Assembly: GCF_964355755.1 (NCBI RefSeq)
Contig: NC_092677.1
Coordinates: forward strand, 22,226,101-22,290,100
DNA: 64,000 bases
Direction of reading: 5' to 3'
Origin: Antedon mediterranea
Taxonomy: Eukaryota; Echinodermata; Crinoidea; Comatulida; Antedonidae
Shown here: positions 39,112 through 49,183 of the stretch, in pieces
Layout: each line of letters starts with the position of its first letter
Position numbering within the stretch: the first letter of the stretch is position 1
Translations under genes and position numbers: made by a program
The notes under the pieces: generated by a model
What the model was told of the DNA's origin: nothing
What the model saw: only the letters and a program-made list of their open reading frames with translations
Databases searched by the model: none

Positions 39112-41512
39112 ATTGTCTCCAAATGCGATTTGAAGCTATTCTGTACACTTTGATGTTTTTTGTGAAAAAGTTTTGTCGAAATGCTCAAAATGGTCTAAAA
39201 CGTTTTTAAATACCATATTAAGCTATTTTGTGCACTTTGATGTTTTTGTGTGTAAAATTTTATCGAAATGCTCAAAATGGTCTAAAACGGTTTCTATTGT
39301 GATTTTAAGCACTTTGATGTTTTGTGTAAAAAAGTTTTGTCGAAATGCACAAAATGGTCTAAAACGGTTTCCAATGCGATTTGAAGCTATTCTGTACACT
39401 TTTAAGTTTTGTGTGAAAAAGTTTTCTCGAAATGCTCAAAATGGTCTAAAACGTTTTCCAATACCATATTAAGCTATTTTGTGCTCTTTGATGTTTTTGT
39501 GTAACCAAGTTTCATCGAAATGAACAAAATGGTCTAAAACGTCTCCAAATGCGATTTGAAGCTTTTCTAAGCACTTTGGTGTTTTTATGTTAACAAGTTT
39601 TTTCGAAAAGTAAAAATGGTCTAAAACGTCTCAAAATGCGATTTGAAGGTATTCTGAGCACTTTGGTGTTTTGTGTGAAAAAGTTTTGTCGAAATGCTCA
39701 AAATGGTCTAAAACGTTTTTAAATACCATATTAAGCTCTTTTGTGCACATTGATGTTTTTGTGTGAAAAGTTTTATCGAAATGTTCAAAATGGTCTAAAA
39801 CGTCTCCAAATGCGATTTGAAGCTATTCTGTACACTTTGATGTTTTGTGTGAAAAAATTTTGTCGAAATGCTCAAAATGGTCTAAAAACGTTTTTAAATA
39901 CGATATTAAGCTATTTTGTGCTCTTTGATGTTTTTGTGTAACCAAGTTTCATCGAATAGAACAAAATGGTCTAAAACGTCTCCAAATGCGATTTGAAGCT
40001 TTTCTAAGCCCTTTGGTGTTTTTATGATAACATGATTTTTCGAAAATCACAAAATGGTCTAAAACGTCTCAAAATACGATTTGAAAGTATTCTGAGCACT
40101 TTGGTGTTTTTATGTTAACAAGTTTTTTCGAAAATCACAAAATTGTCTAAAACGTCTCCAAATGCGATTTGAAGCTATTCTTAGCACTTTGATGTTTGGT
40201 GTGAAAAAGTTTTGTCAAAATGCTCAAAATGGTCTAAAACGTTTTTAAATACGATATTAAGCTATTTTGTGCACTTTGATGTTTTTGTGTGAAAAGTGTT
40301 AACGAAATGCTCAAAATGGTCTAAAACGGTTTCTAATGTGATTTTAAGCACTTTGATGTTTTTGTGTAACCAAGTTTCATTGAAATGCACAAAATGGTCT
40401 AAAACGTCTCCAAATGCGATTTGAAGCTATTCTTAGCACTTTGATGTTTGGTGTGAAAAAGTTTTGTCGAAATGCTCAAAATGGTCTAAAACGTTTTTAA
40501 ATACGATATTAAGCTATTTTGTGCACATTTATGTTTTTGTGTGAAAAGTTTTATCGAAATGCTCAAAATGGTCTAAAACGGTTTCTAATGTGATTTTAAG
40601 CACGATTTGAAGCTATTTTGTACACTTTGATGTTTCGTGTGAAAAAGTTTTTTCGAAATGCTCAAAATGGTCTAAAACGTTTTTAAATACGATATTAAGC
40701 TATTTTGTGCATTTTGATGTTTTTGTGTGAAAAGTTTTAACGAAATGCTCAAAATAGTCTAAAACGGTTTCTAATGTGATTTTAAGCACTTTGATGTTTT
40801 TGTGTAACCAAGTTTCATCGAAATGCACAAAAGGGTCTAAAACGTCTCCAAATGCGATTTGAAGCTATTCTTAGCTCTTTGATGTTTTGTGTAAAAAATT
40901 TTGTCGAAATGCTCAAAATGGTCTAAAACGTTTTTAAATACGATATTAAGCTATTTTGTGGTCTTTGATGTTTTGTGTGAAAAAGTTTTGTCGAAATGCT
41001 CAAAATGATCTAAAACATCTCCAAATGCGATTTGAAGCTATTCTGTACACTTTGATGTTTTTAACACTTTGGTGTTTTTATGTTAATTTTTTTCGAAAAT
41101 CAGAAAATAGTCTAAAACGTCTCCAAATGCGATTTGAAGCTATTCTTATCACTTTGGTGTTTTTATGGTAACAGGTTTTTTCGAAAATCACAAAATGGTC
41201 TAAAACGTCTCCAAAAATGCGATTTGAAGTTATTCTTAGCACTTTGGTGTTTTTATGTTAAGTTTTTTCGAAAATCACAAAATGGTCTAAAACGTCTCCA
41301 AATGCGATTTGAAGCTATTCTGTACACTTTGATGTTTTGTGTGAAAAAGTTTTGTCGAAATGCTCAAAATGGTCTAAAACGTTTTTAAATACGATATTAA
41401 GCTATTTTGTGCTCTTTGATGTTTTTGTGTGAAAAGTTTTAACGAAATGCTCAAAATGGTCTAAAACGGTTTCTAATGTGATTTTAAGCACTTTGATGTT
41501 TTTGTGTAACCA
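39112..41512 (-). repeat. 88-bp tandem repeat array, inverted arm
   Basis: About 27 units of the same 88-bp repeat as at 2,281 and 33,172, reverse-complemented (landmarks CCAAATGCGATTTGAAGC, CACTTTGATG, AAAATGGTCTAAAACG). Two unit types alternate irregularly: one with CCAAATGCGATTTGAAGC and one with AATACGATATTAAGC. With the forward array at 33,172 it makes inverted arms around the 186-bp satellite. It ends near 41,512 at a SINE. Confidence 0.93.
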
Positions 41513-41519
41513 GCTTGAT

Positions 41520-41935
41520 CTCTACTTTATTTTTAAAGCCATTCTATGCCTGACCGGGTTTATTCTTTACACGTGGTTTGTATACAACTGTTAGCGCATT
41601 CTTAGCTCCACAGTGCGTCGTTTAAACGTTGGTGGCGCAAGACTTAATTTGTATAGGTGGAACAGCTGTGGCGAAAGCCCCAAAAAAATTTAAAAATGTG
41701 TTCTCCCTGCCTCAGCACTAAGGCCCTGCCCCGGCCTTGGGGTCGTTTCCACCACATCATCACCAGATTGCTAGTGCCTTCTCAAGATGTGTGGTGGAAA
41801 GGGGGACGTAAATTCTGTGAACCCCAAACACAGTTGGTCGCATACCTTTAACTCTATTCCACCGACCAGCGTGGGAATCGAACCCACGACATACGTGTTG
41901 TCAACACGACGCTCAGTCGTCTGAGCTAACTGGCC
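41520..41935 (-). mobile_element. tRNA-headed SINE
   Basis: A 73-base tRNA-like head (41,935-41,863) is followed on the minus strand by about 340 bp of non-tRNA body. The body contains an internal inverted repeat (TTTCCACCACA with TGTGGTGGAAA) near 41,747-41,802, and the element closes near 41,520 with AAAAATAAAGTAGAG. No Pol III stop follows the tRNA part, as expected if the transcript runs into a SINE body. The body family is not recognised. It abuts the end of the inverted 88-bp array. Confidence 0.6.
41863..41935 (-). tRNA. tRNA-like SINE head, Val(GAC)-like cloverleaf
   Basis: The 73 bases fold as a canonical cloverleaf. The acceptor is GGCCAGT with GCTGGTC (two wobbles). The D stem is GCTC/GAGC. 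The anticodon loop is TTGACAA, giving GAC, with one mismatch at the top of its stem. The variable loop has 5 bases and the T arm is GTGGG/CCCAC with TTCGATT. The D loop lacks the usual GG pair and no T-run follows, so a working tRNA gene is less likely than a SINE promoter head. Confidence 0.45.
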
Positions 41936-41999
41936 ATTTTGGTTTTAAAAAGGTTAATATGATATTTATGACGTAATGATGAATTACGTAATACACTTA

Positions 42000-43470
42000 T
42001 AAATAGACTATTATAAACTGTTCTGTCGTGCACTACATTATGGCATAACGGGTAATGCTCAGTTTTGAGTGCTCCCAGTAGTGGGTTCGAACCTGTAAGG
42101 ATTTTTTTTTTTATTTGAAAATAAATATTGTTTTTGAAAGTGAGATATTTTGAGGGTTGTAAATGTCAGGCCTAAACAAGTGGACATTTTTTTCAATCAG
42201 AAACAAAGTTGCATGGCATTATTTTTTTTTGATTGATCATTCATTTCATATAAATAGACTGTTATCAGCTCTTCTGTCATCTACTGGTTTGTGGCGTAAC
42301 CGGTAGTGCTCAGGTTTGAGTTCTCGCAGTAGTGGGTTCGAACCTCTACGAATATTTTTTTCTTTTTTTTTTAATTGAAAATAAATATTGTTTTTGAAAG
42401 TGAGATATTTTGAGGGTTGTAAATGTCAGGCCTAAACAAGTGGACCTTTTTTAAAATCAGAAACAAAGTTGCATAACATTATTTTTCATTGATTGATAAT
42501 TCATTTTATATAAATAGACTATTATCAGCTTTTCAGTCATCTACTGGTTTGTGGCGTAACGGGTAATATATATAGGTATTTATTGATAAAAAAAACACAT
42601 AAATAGTACAAACAGAAGGCAGCCCATCGGCTGAAAAATTCTGCAAACAACGTATAAAGTCAAATTTAAAAGACTCTAACAACAATATAATATAAACAAG
42701 TACACAGTAAATCAGATCATTAAAAAGCCGTTAAAATTCTTTAAAATGCCCCAGATAAACCAAAGCATGCAGTAATCACTAATTCGTTGTGTGCTCTCAG
42801 CATTGGGTTCGAACCTCTACGGATATTTTTATTTTTTTATTATTTTTTTGTCATTCATTATTTTTCATTGATTGATCATTAATTTCATATAAATAGAGTA
42901 TTATCAGCTCTTCAGTCATCTACTGGTTTGTGGCGTAACGGGTAATGCTCAGGTTTGAGTGCTCGCAGTAGTAGGTTTGAAACTCTAGGGATATTTTTTT
43001 TCTTTTTTTTTTTAGTTGAAAATAAATATTGTTTTTGAAAGTGAGATATTTTGAGGGTTGTAAATGTCAGGCCTAAACAAGTGGACCTTTTTTAAAATCA
43101 GAAACAAAGTTGCATGGCATTATTTTTCATTGATTGATCATTCATTTCATATAAATAGACTATTATCAGCTCTTCAGTCATCTACTGCTTTGTGGCGTAA
43201 CGGGTAATGCTCAGGTTTCAGTGCTCTCAGTGTAGTGGGTTTGAACCTCTAGGGATATTTTTTTCTTTTTTTTTTATTGAAAATAACTATTGTTTTTGAA
43301 AGTGAGATATTGTTATGGTTGTAAATGTCAGGCCTAAACAAGTGGACCATTTTTAAAATCAGAAACAAAGTTGCATGGCATTATTTTTAATTGATTGATC
43401 ATTCATTTCATATAAATAGAGTATTATCAGCTCTTCAGTCATCTACTGGTTTGTGGCGTAACGGGTAATG
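42000..43470 (+). repeat. Tandem array of about 250-bp tRNA-like Pol III units
   Basis: Five units and a partial sixth share an A-box-like TGGCGTAACGGGT (42,041; 42,291; 42,551; 42,930; 43,190; 43,452). A B-box (GGGTTCGAACC) lies about 42 bases downstream and a long T-run starts about 10 bases after that. The spacing fits an internal Pol III promoter giving a transcript of about 75-85 bases. The last B boxes are decayed (GGTTTGAAAC, GGGTTTGAACC) and the sixth is lost. The spacer between units (with GTCAGGCCTAAACAAGTGGA) is well conserved. Confidence 0.72.
42563..42782 (-). mobile_element. Short retroelement tail inserted in the Pol III array
   Basis: About 220 bp without similarity to the array separates the A and B boxes of its third unit. 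On the minus strand it ends with AATAAATACCTATAT and holds a hairpin, CAGCCGATGGGCTG. That is the layout of a 5'-truncated LINE 3' end. The family is unknown. Confidence 0.5.
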
Positions 43471-43479
43471 CTCAAGTTT

Positions 43480-43690
43480 GATTTGGTTCTCGCAAACCAA
43501 TCACAAGTAAGTTGGAATAAGCCTAGCTTTCGATTGGTCAATTCGCGCGCTTGCGTTGCGGCTGGCTTACGTCTTTACGTTGCGTGCTAGGGAACCAAAG
43601 CCCACGTGCCGCTGATTTTGAGAGTTTAATACGGTCACACGTTTTATAGACATTGTGTTGATCAAGTAAGTCATGGTTGGATTAAAACGC
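43480..43690 (+). promoter_or_regulatory. Candidate CCAAT-box promoter with 5' splice site
   Basis: A GC-richer patch holds AACCAATCA and, about 35 bp on, GATTGGTCAA (inverted CCAAT), spaced as NF-Y pairs often are. CpG-rich sequence and CACGTG-like words follow, then CAAGTAAGT near 43,666, a good 5' splice site. No coding exon could be attached. Confidence 0.25.
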
Positions 43691-43849
43691 AAACGTCAAA
43701 TAGTAGCATTTTAAACAAGATTAAGAACCACACCTATCAAAGATTTAATCATAACTCCATGGTTTAATCTAAACAGATCTTCACTCTGAATTTTATTACA
43801 CAACAAACAATTTAAAATCTGTATTCAGCAAATAATTCTCAATGTCAGA

Positions 43850-44460
43850 GTTGTAAATGATGCAAACTTTCATATCCAACTAAATTATGAAGTTATTTCA
43901 ACGTTTATAATTTCAATGTTAAAACAACGTTAATAATTCTAACGTTGAAATTTACGTTGATGCAAACCTTCATATTCAACTAAACTATTACATTGTTTCA
44001 ACGTTAATAATTTCAACATTGAATAAATGTTTATAATTTCAACGTTGAATTAACATTTACATTTATGTTAATGTAAACTTTCATTTTCAAAAATTTTCCG
44101 ACTTTATTTCAACCATGGAGGAAATATACAGATGTACAGATGTACAGATGTATATTTCCTCCATGTTTCAACTATACTTAGTTTTGACATTGACATTTAT
44201 GTTAATGTAAACTTTCATTTTCAAAAATTTTCCGGCTTTATTTCAACGATGGAGGAAATATACAGATGTACAGATGTACAGATGTATATTTCCTCCATGT
44301 TTCAACTATACTTAGTTTTACGTTGTTTAAACATTGATAATTTCTACGTTGAATCAACGTTGACATTTATGTTGATGCAAACTTTCATTTTCAACAATTT
44401 TCCGACGTTATTTCAACTTAGCTTATTTTTACGTTTTTTCAACATTGATAATTTATGTAT
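43850..44460. repeat. Degenerate AACGTT-palindrome repeat with duplicated hairpin
   Basis: The phrase TTCAACGTT...AACGTTGAA recurs with TTGATGCAAACTTTCAT spacers every roughly 70-110 bp. Inside, a block of about 130 bp occurs twice in tandem. Each copy holds a hairpin at 44,114-44,165 and 44,249-44,298 (stem ATGGAGGAAATATAC with its complement, loop of GATGTACA copies). Confidence 0.7.
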
Positions 44461-44730
44461 AATTGATTTTTTAAAAGTCAGTATCGGAAACAATTTCGCG
44501 ACAATTACGGAACGGCGCTCTAGAGGACAGTTGGCCTATCTTTACCGTTATAACAAATATTGGCACGTTTGGGCGATGAAATCAACGGCTTATCTGATGT
44601 TTCATGTAGAAAGTACCTGTTGCTGTTATGGGATAGGCCTATTTTCCAAAAAGTTTGCACACTTCCACTTTGTGAAGGTCGCGAAACTGGTTAGTAGGAA
44701 GAACATATTTACTAGAAGCACTAATTAATG

Positions 44731-45040
44731 TTATTTGTTGTATTTTGTTAAGTTTATCCTAATCTTTATCACTGTGCTCAAGTATACCAACATGACTATA
44801 GTCGAGAACAATTGTAAACTGGATCGTACATTAGTGTTGTATTTTGTTAAGTTTATTCTATTCTTTATCACTGTGATGCTCAAGTATGCCAAAATAAATA
44901 TAGCTGAGAACAGTGTGAAACGGGATCGTACATTGTTATTTGTTGTATTTTGTTCAGTTTATCCTATTCTGTATCACTGTGCTCAAGTATACCAACATAA
45001 CTATAGTTGAGAACAGTGTTAAACTGCATCGTACATTAAT
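44731..45040 (+). repeat. Three-copy about 103-bp tandem repeat
   Basis: Three copies start near 44,731, 44,831 and 44,934. Each runs from TTGTATTTTGTTAAGTTTAT through ATCACTGTG and CTCAAGTAT to GGATCGTACATTA. No function is evident. Confidence 0.8.
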
Positions 45041-45063
45041 GTTAAGAAAGATTCGTAATTGTA

Positions 45064-45199
45064 GCTCTGGTAACTAATTTTAAAATCATGTAATTAAAAA
45101 TAAAAATAGTTCCTTGTTTGAAAGTTCTAAAAAGATTATCCCGGATTTATAGTTTCGAAAATGTTAATTTAATATGATTTTAAAATGATTTACCAGAGC
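45064..45199. mobile_element. 136-bp MITE with TA flanks
   Basis: Ends GCTCTGGTAA... and ...TTACCAGAGC are inverted repeats of about 26 bp (with ATTTTAAAATCAT just inside, two mismatches), flanked on both sides by TA. It has no coding capacity. Size and TA duplication fit a Tc1/mariner-type MITE. Confidence 0.65.
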
Positions 45200-45726
45200 T
45201 AGTCTTTAACCTACAAGTGGATACCAGCTCATTTTTAGGATAATGAATATAATAAATGTATAAAATGTGTAGTAGGCCTTCGTATAGATTAGTTAAAACA
45301 AACAGTGTTGTAAGACAATGAGTGTTATAGGCTACTTATTGATCATTTTGCATTTGTTGACAAGTTATTATGTCTATTGTTATTTAATTTTATTATGACA
45401 TTTCAAAATGAAGAAACAAAAAATACTAAAAAAAAGGATTTCATCGCCGATATGATTGTTTTACATACATGTTTAGTAAGATTAAAACGCTACATTTTGA
45501 CCATGGAAAACCATCGTACATTATCATGTGCGTATGTTTTTTAAAGGGATCCCCAACGATCAGCAGAAAGACGTAGCAGCTATGACAAAACAGCTGCCAG
45601 AAGTCGCAGCTCCGATTGGTTAAGATTGTGAGTCTCCTTTTAATCAACAGCAAAATGATCATTTTACTGAAGAAATTCCTTTCAACCCTTCAATGGTTAT
45701 TATGTATAGAACATTCTAATTGTCAT

Positions 45727-45755
45727 ACCATGGAACTATATTATAGTTCCATGGT
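45727..45755. other. Long perfect palindrome
   Basis: CCATGGAACTATA and its reverse complement flank a single central base, giving a 29-base near-perfect palindrome. The half-site CCATGGAACTATA also occurs alone near 6,494. Confidence 0.75.
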
Positions 45756-46440
45756 CATACCTAATAAATATCCTTATATCGGTTGTTTATTTAATTTTAC
45801 AGTGAAGAGGCACGTCATCATTTACGACATAGTGGTGATATGATGCAATTTTATAATGGATAATGATCGGATTGCCTTTCCAGGCTTATAATCAAATGTT
45901 CATTGTAGTACTAATAGTAAACTGAATGTTTATAAATAAATTGTTTTTAATACGTAATTTGTTGCATATAAAATAAAAGACAAAATATTTCACATTTAAA
46001 TAATTACGGTATGTATTGTTAAATGACATTATGCCGCTGAATAATACTATAATCCTAAACTATGTTTACAAATTGTCATTTAAGGCACACATCTTTCTCA
46101 TCATATTCATAGATCTGTAAAATAAAAAAAATCAATTATTAATATAATAATAAGAAATATTCATCGACCAAAGTAAAAATAATCTAGATCGTAACATCAT
46201 TTTATCACGACCGATATCGGAGAGACTCCGGCGTGATATCCCCTTCTTCAGATGGTGCCTTCTTGTTGTAGTGTGACAACAACGGCAGAGTAATTACGGG
46301 GGTTTCCCGCTAGCGCGTTAGTGCGACAGCAGAGTGATGAGACCTGAGACTACTTTGCGGGCCTTCCCCTTCTTTTATGCCTACACGTTCCGTGTTTTTT
46401 TGTATCATTGTGACATTTTACGCACTTGTAAACAATTTTA
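45756..46440. other. No gene seen
   Basis: AT-rich sequence without a recognised gene. A short region near 46,205-46,245 has GATATCGGAGAG and GTGATATCCCC as weak inverted words. Confidence 0.4.
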
Positions 46441-46590
46441 ACGTTTTGGGGCGACTTAGTGATGTGGCGACTTTGCGATGGGGCGACTTTGCGTTGGGGC
46501 GACTTTGCGATGGGGGCGACTTTGCGATGGGTCGACTGTGTCGGGGCGACTTTGTCTTGGGCGACTTTGCGATGGGGCGACTTGACTAGC
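46440..46590. repeat. 16-17-bp minisatellite GGGGCGACTTTGCGAT
   Basis: About eight imperfect copies with private changes (GTGATG, GCGTTG, GTGTCG, GTCTTG endings). No inverted partner was found nearby. It lies just outside the minisatellite-ended element that follows. Confidence 0.85.
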
Positions 46591-46609
46591 ATCCGGATTC
46601 CCCTATAGT

Positions 46610-47457
46610 TATACCGGTTTCGATCCAAGTCGGCCCTAAACCGTCTCGGCCAAAGTCAAGTCGGCCCCAAGTCAAGTCGGCCTCAAGTCAACTCGGCCGC
46701 AAGTCAACTCGGCCTCAAGTCAACTCGGCCTCACGTCAACTCGGCCAAAAAATAATCGGTCAACTCGGCCCATTAAAGTATGGAACGCAAAAAGTGCAAA
46801 TAAAGGGGATTGATAAAATAATATTTCTTCACAATTTTTTAACTATGAATAATTCTGACTTTTAATGAATATTATTATTTAGACAATAATATATTTAGCA
46901 AAAAAATAGGAATGATTTCACCAACTTTCCTTTATTTACGTTTAATAAAATTTCGTAGCTGTGCGTTTGCCAGCTTTTTCGATATCTACAACTGCTACGT
47001 GTTTTCGCTGACCGGGGGATTCCCCTTTTTTTAAAACGCAAATCATGCACAAAAACGATGTACGATCATTTTTTCTATGGCCAAATGGTGGAACGTAGGC
47101 CTCCGTCTTCGATTTCCTAAAATACGGTACCTCACGTGTTTTTTGTAACACGCGGGTACTTCTAATCTATTCATATCGGCAATGAGTTCATTTTTGTATA
47201 TGATATTATATTTTTTATTTCTTCATTTTTTTTAAAACGTGGATAGTAAGAATCGTAATAATATTAAGCACTTTTTGCGTTCCCTACTTTATTGTGGCCG
47301 AGTTGACCGATTAGTTTTTGGCCGAGTTGACGTGAGGCCGAGTTGACTTGAGGCCGAGTTGACTTGAGGCCGAGTTGACTTGGGGCCGACTTGACGTGGG
47401 GCCGACTTGACTTTGGCCGAGACGGTTTGGGGCCGACTTGACCTGCAACCGTTATAC
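46610..47457. mobile_element. Minisatellite-ended foldback element, family GGCCGAGTTGACTTGG
   Basis: The left arm (about 46,610-46,800) and the right arm (about 47,270-47,457) are reverse complements. From the tip inward each arm has TATA-CGGTT, a unique stretch with AACCGTCTCGGCC, then five to seven copies of a 16-bp unit (CAACTCGGCCTCAAGT), then a TATGGAACGCAAAAAGTGC-like block. The about 470-bp centre has no recognisable transposase. Terminal inverted repeats built mostly from a tandem minisatellite are unusual. Related copies are at 47,855 and 53,595. Confidence 0.78.
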
Positions 47458-47475
47458 CTAGTTAGCCTAGGTATG

Positions 47476-47822
47476 AATCTGGGACGATTCGGCCCTGAGA
47501 CGATTCGGCCCGGGACGATTCGGCCCACTTTGTGGGCCGAAACGTTTCACTTTAGACAAAATTCATATTCATTTTTCTTGGTATTTATGACGTTTTTAAA
47601 GGTGTTTAACAATCCTTATTTTATTGATATAAGTCCTTCTGAAAAATAAAGTTTGAGGAAAAAGCTTATTTTATGCTTATAAAAGCCGATACATTTAAGT
47701 GTGCCGAATCGTCTCAGTCAGGGCCGAATCCCCTCTTCCCGGGCCGAATAGTCCCGGGTCGAATCGTCCCAGGTCCGAATCATCCCGGATCGAATCGTCT
47801 CAGGGCCGAATCGTCCCGATTT
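47476..47822. mobile_element. Minisatellite-ended foldback element, family GGGACGATTCGGCC
   Basis: A second, unrelated sequence with the same design. The left end has three copies of a 14-15-bp unit (GGGACGATTCGGCC), and the right end about eight copies inverted (GGCCGAATCGTCCC). The outermost about 55 bp of both ends pair well. The middle is AT-rich and non-coding. It lies between two copies of the GAGTTGAC family. Confidence 0.75.
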
Positions 47823-47854
47823 AGGGGTATTACTGTATTGCTCAGCAGGGTGCA

Positions 47855-48180
47855 GGTCAAGTCGGCCCTAAACCGTCTCGGCCAAAGTCAAGTTGGCCCC
47901 ACGTCAAGTCGGCCACAAGTCAACTCGGCCTCAAGTCACTTGGCCTCACGTCAACTCGGCCAAACACTAATCGGTCAACTCGGCCACAAAAGTATGGAAC
48001 GCAAAAGTGCTTAATATTATTATGATTCTTACTATCCACGCTTGAAAAAAAATGAAGAAATAAAAAAAATAATATAATTAAATAATATATAAAAAAATGA
48101 ACTCATTGCCGATATGAATATAAGTACCCGCGTGTTACAAAAACACGTGCAGGTACCGCATTTTAGTAAATCGAAGACGG
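47855..48180. mobile_element. Half copy of the GGCCGAGTTGACTTGG-family element
   Basis: From CAGGTCAAGTCGGCCC it follows the arm and inner sequence of the element at 46,610-47,457 through TATGGAACGCAAAAGTGC and CATTGCCGATATGAAT. At 48,180, inside the phrase ATCGAAGACGG, it stops where the copia-type terminal repeat begins. The LTR element therefore inserted into or deleted this copy. Confidence 0.72.
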
Positions 48181-48296
48181 TGTAGGATTTTTAGTCATAT
48201 AATAAATGATACTACGATTGTTTTCAACGTCTGTCTACGATTTATTCAATCATTATTCTCATCTGCTACACACAGTAGGAACAACGTGCTCTCACA
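48181..48296 (-). repeat. Putative short copia-type LTR (3' LTR)
   Basis: A 116-bp segment read on the minus strand starts TGTGAGAGCACG and ends ATCCTACA, so it has TG...CA ends. It contains ATTGAATAAATCG, a candidate polyadenylation signal. It lies about 140 bp beyond the end of the copia RNase H frame, where a 3' LTR is expected. No clear polypurine tract precedes it and no second LTR is visible, so the call is tentative. Confidence 0.5.
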
Positions 48297-48437
48297 GGAG
48301 CAAGGAATTATGGGTACAAATTATGACGTATAACACAAATATGAGGTGAAAACATGTTTAGATGAAAAAAATTAAAAATAAAAAACAAACACACAGCTAC
48401 ATGCTGTGAGATTCAATCATATTTCAAAATGTTCACT

Positions 48438-48705
48438 TTACCAGTTTCCAAACAAAAACTTTGTGAATGTCTGGAGTTTTGCCTTACTAAGGGGTTTAGT
48501 GAGTGCGTCAGCGACCATCTCCTCGGTTCGACAGTATTGGAGATCAATTTTCCCTTCTTGTAATATTTGTCTTATGAAATGGTACTTTATATCGATATGT
48601 TTTGATCGCTGTCGAAACACCGGGTCCCTGCATAGAGCAATCGCTCCTTGGTTATCTCCCATTATGAGGACCTTTGATACTTCATTAATTTTCTGGATAA
48701 TTTTA
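48438..48705 (-). pseudogene. Copia-type RNase H fragment
   Basis: The minus strand reads KINEVSKVLIMGDNQGAIAL, then RQRSKHIDIKYHFIR and TEEMVADALTKPL, which are the C-terminal RNase H signatures of Ty1/copia polyproteins (DNQGAI, the SKHIDIKYHF block and the ADxLTKPL block). The frame ends at 48,438. Its upstream reverse transcriptase is missing because a LINE begins at about 48,700. The integrase part of what is probably the same element lies at 51,600-52,842. Confidence 0.87.
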
Positions 48706-49183
48706 AGTTTCTATATAACAAACACCTTAAAAAAACTGTAAAGTCATCAAAACAGTATGACAAATTCAAGCAGCCCTGGATGAGTTTTGGGTTACTAAGG
48801 TCAAGTAAAAGAAAGCATGTACTGTATAAAAGGTTCATAAAACACCCTACTGTAAAAAACAAAAATACGTATAAAGAATTTAAAAAAGCTTTTGCACGCA
48901 CGTGCAAAATCGCCAAAAAGAAGTATTATGAAAATCTTTTCAATCGAACAAATGGTAATATTAAAAAAACATGGAATGTTATAAATGATGTAATTGATCC
49001 GAATAAAGGAAAAACTAAAGTTCCATCTTCTTTTACACATAGCAATAAACTATACATGGTTGCGAAAATGTTGTAAATCATATTAATGATTATTTTATTA
49101 ATGTAGGTTGTAAGGTTCGAGACAATATTGAGTCTACTACGACAAAGTATTCTGAATACCTCACAAACAAACAACGCAACTCA

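Noticed and set aside
39173-41388. Short open frames with NGLKRLQMRFEAI-type repeats
   Set aside because: They come from the inverted 88-bp satellite and show no domain or conserved start.
33172-41512. Giant virus-like or Polinton element
   Set aside because: There is no polymerase, integrase, ATPase or capsid coding sequence. The interior is purely satellite.
41863-41935. Functional tRNA-Val gene
   Set aside because: The cloverleaf is complete in length, but the D loop lacks GG, the anticodon stem has a mismatch, no T-run terminator follows, and a long body continues as in a SINE. Kept only as a SINE head.
44132-44728. 198-codon open frame
   Set aside because: It runs through the duplicated hairpin block and AACGTT repeat, shows repeated phrases from those repeats and no domain.
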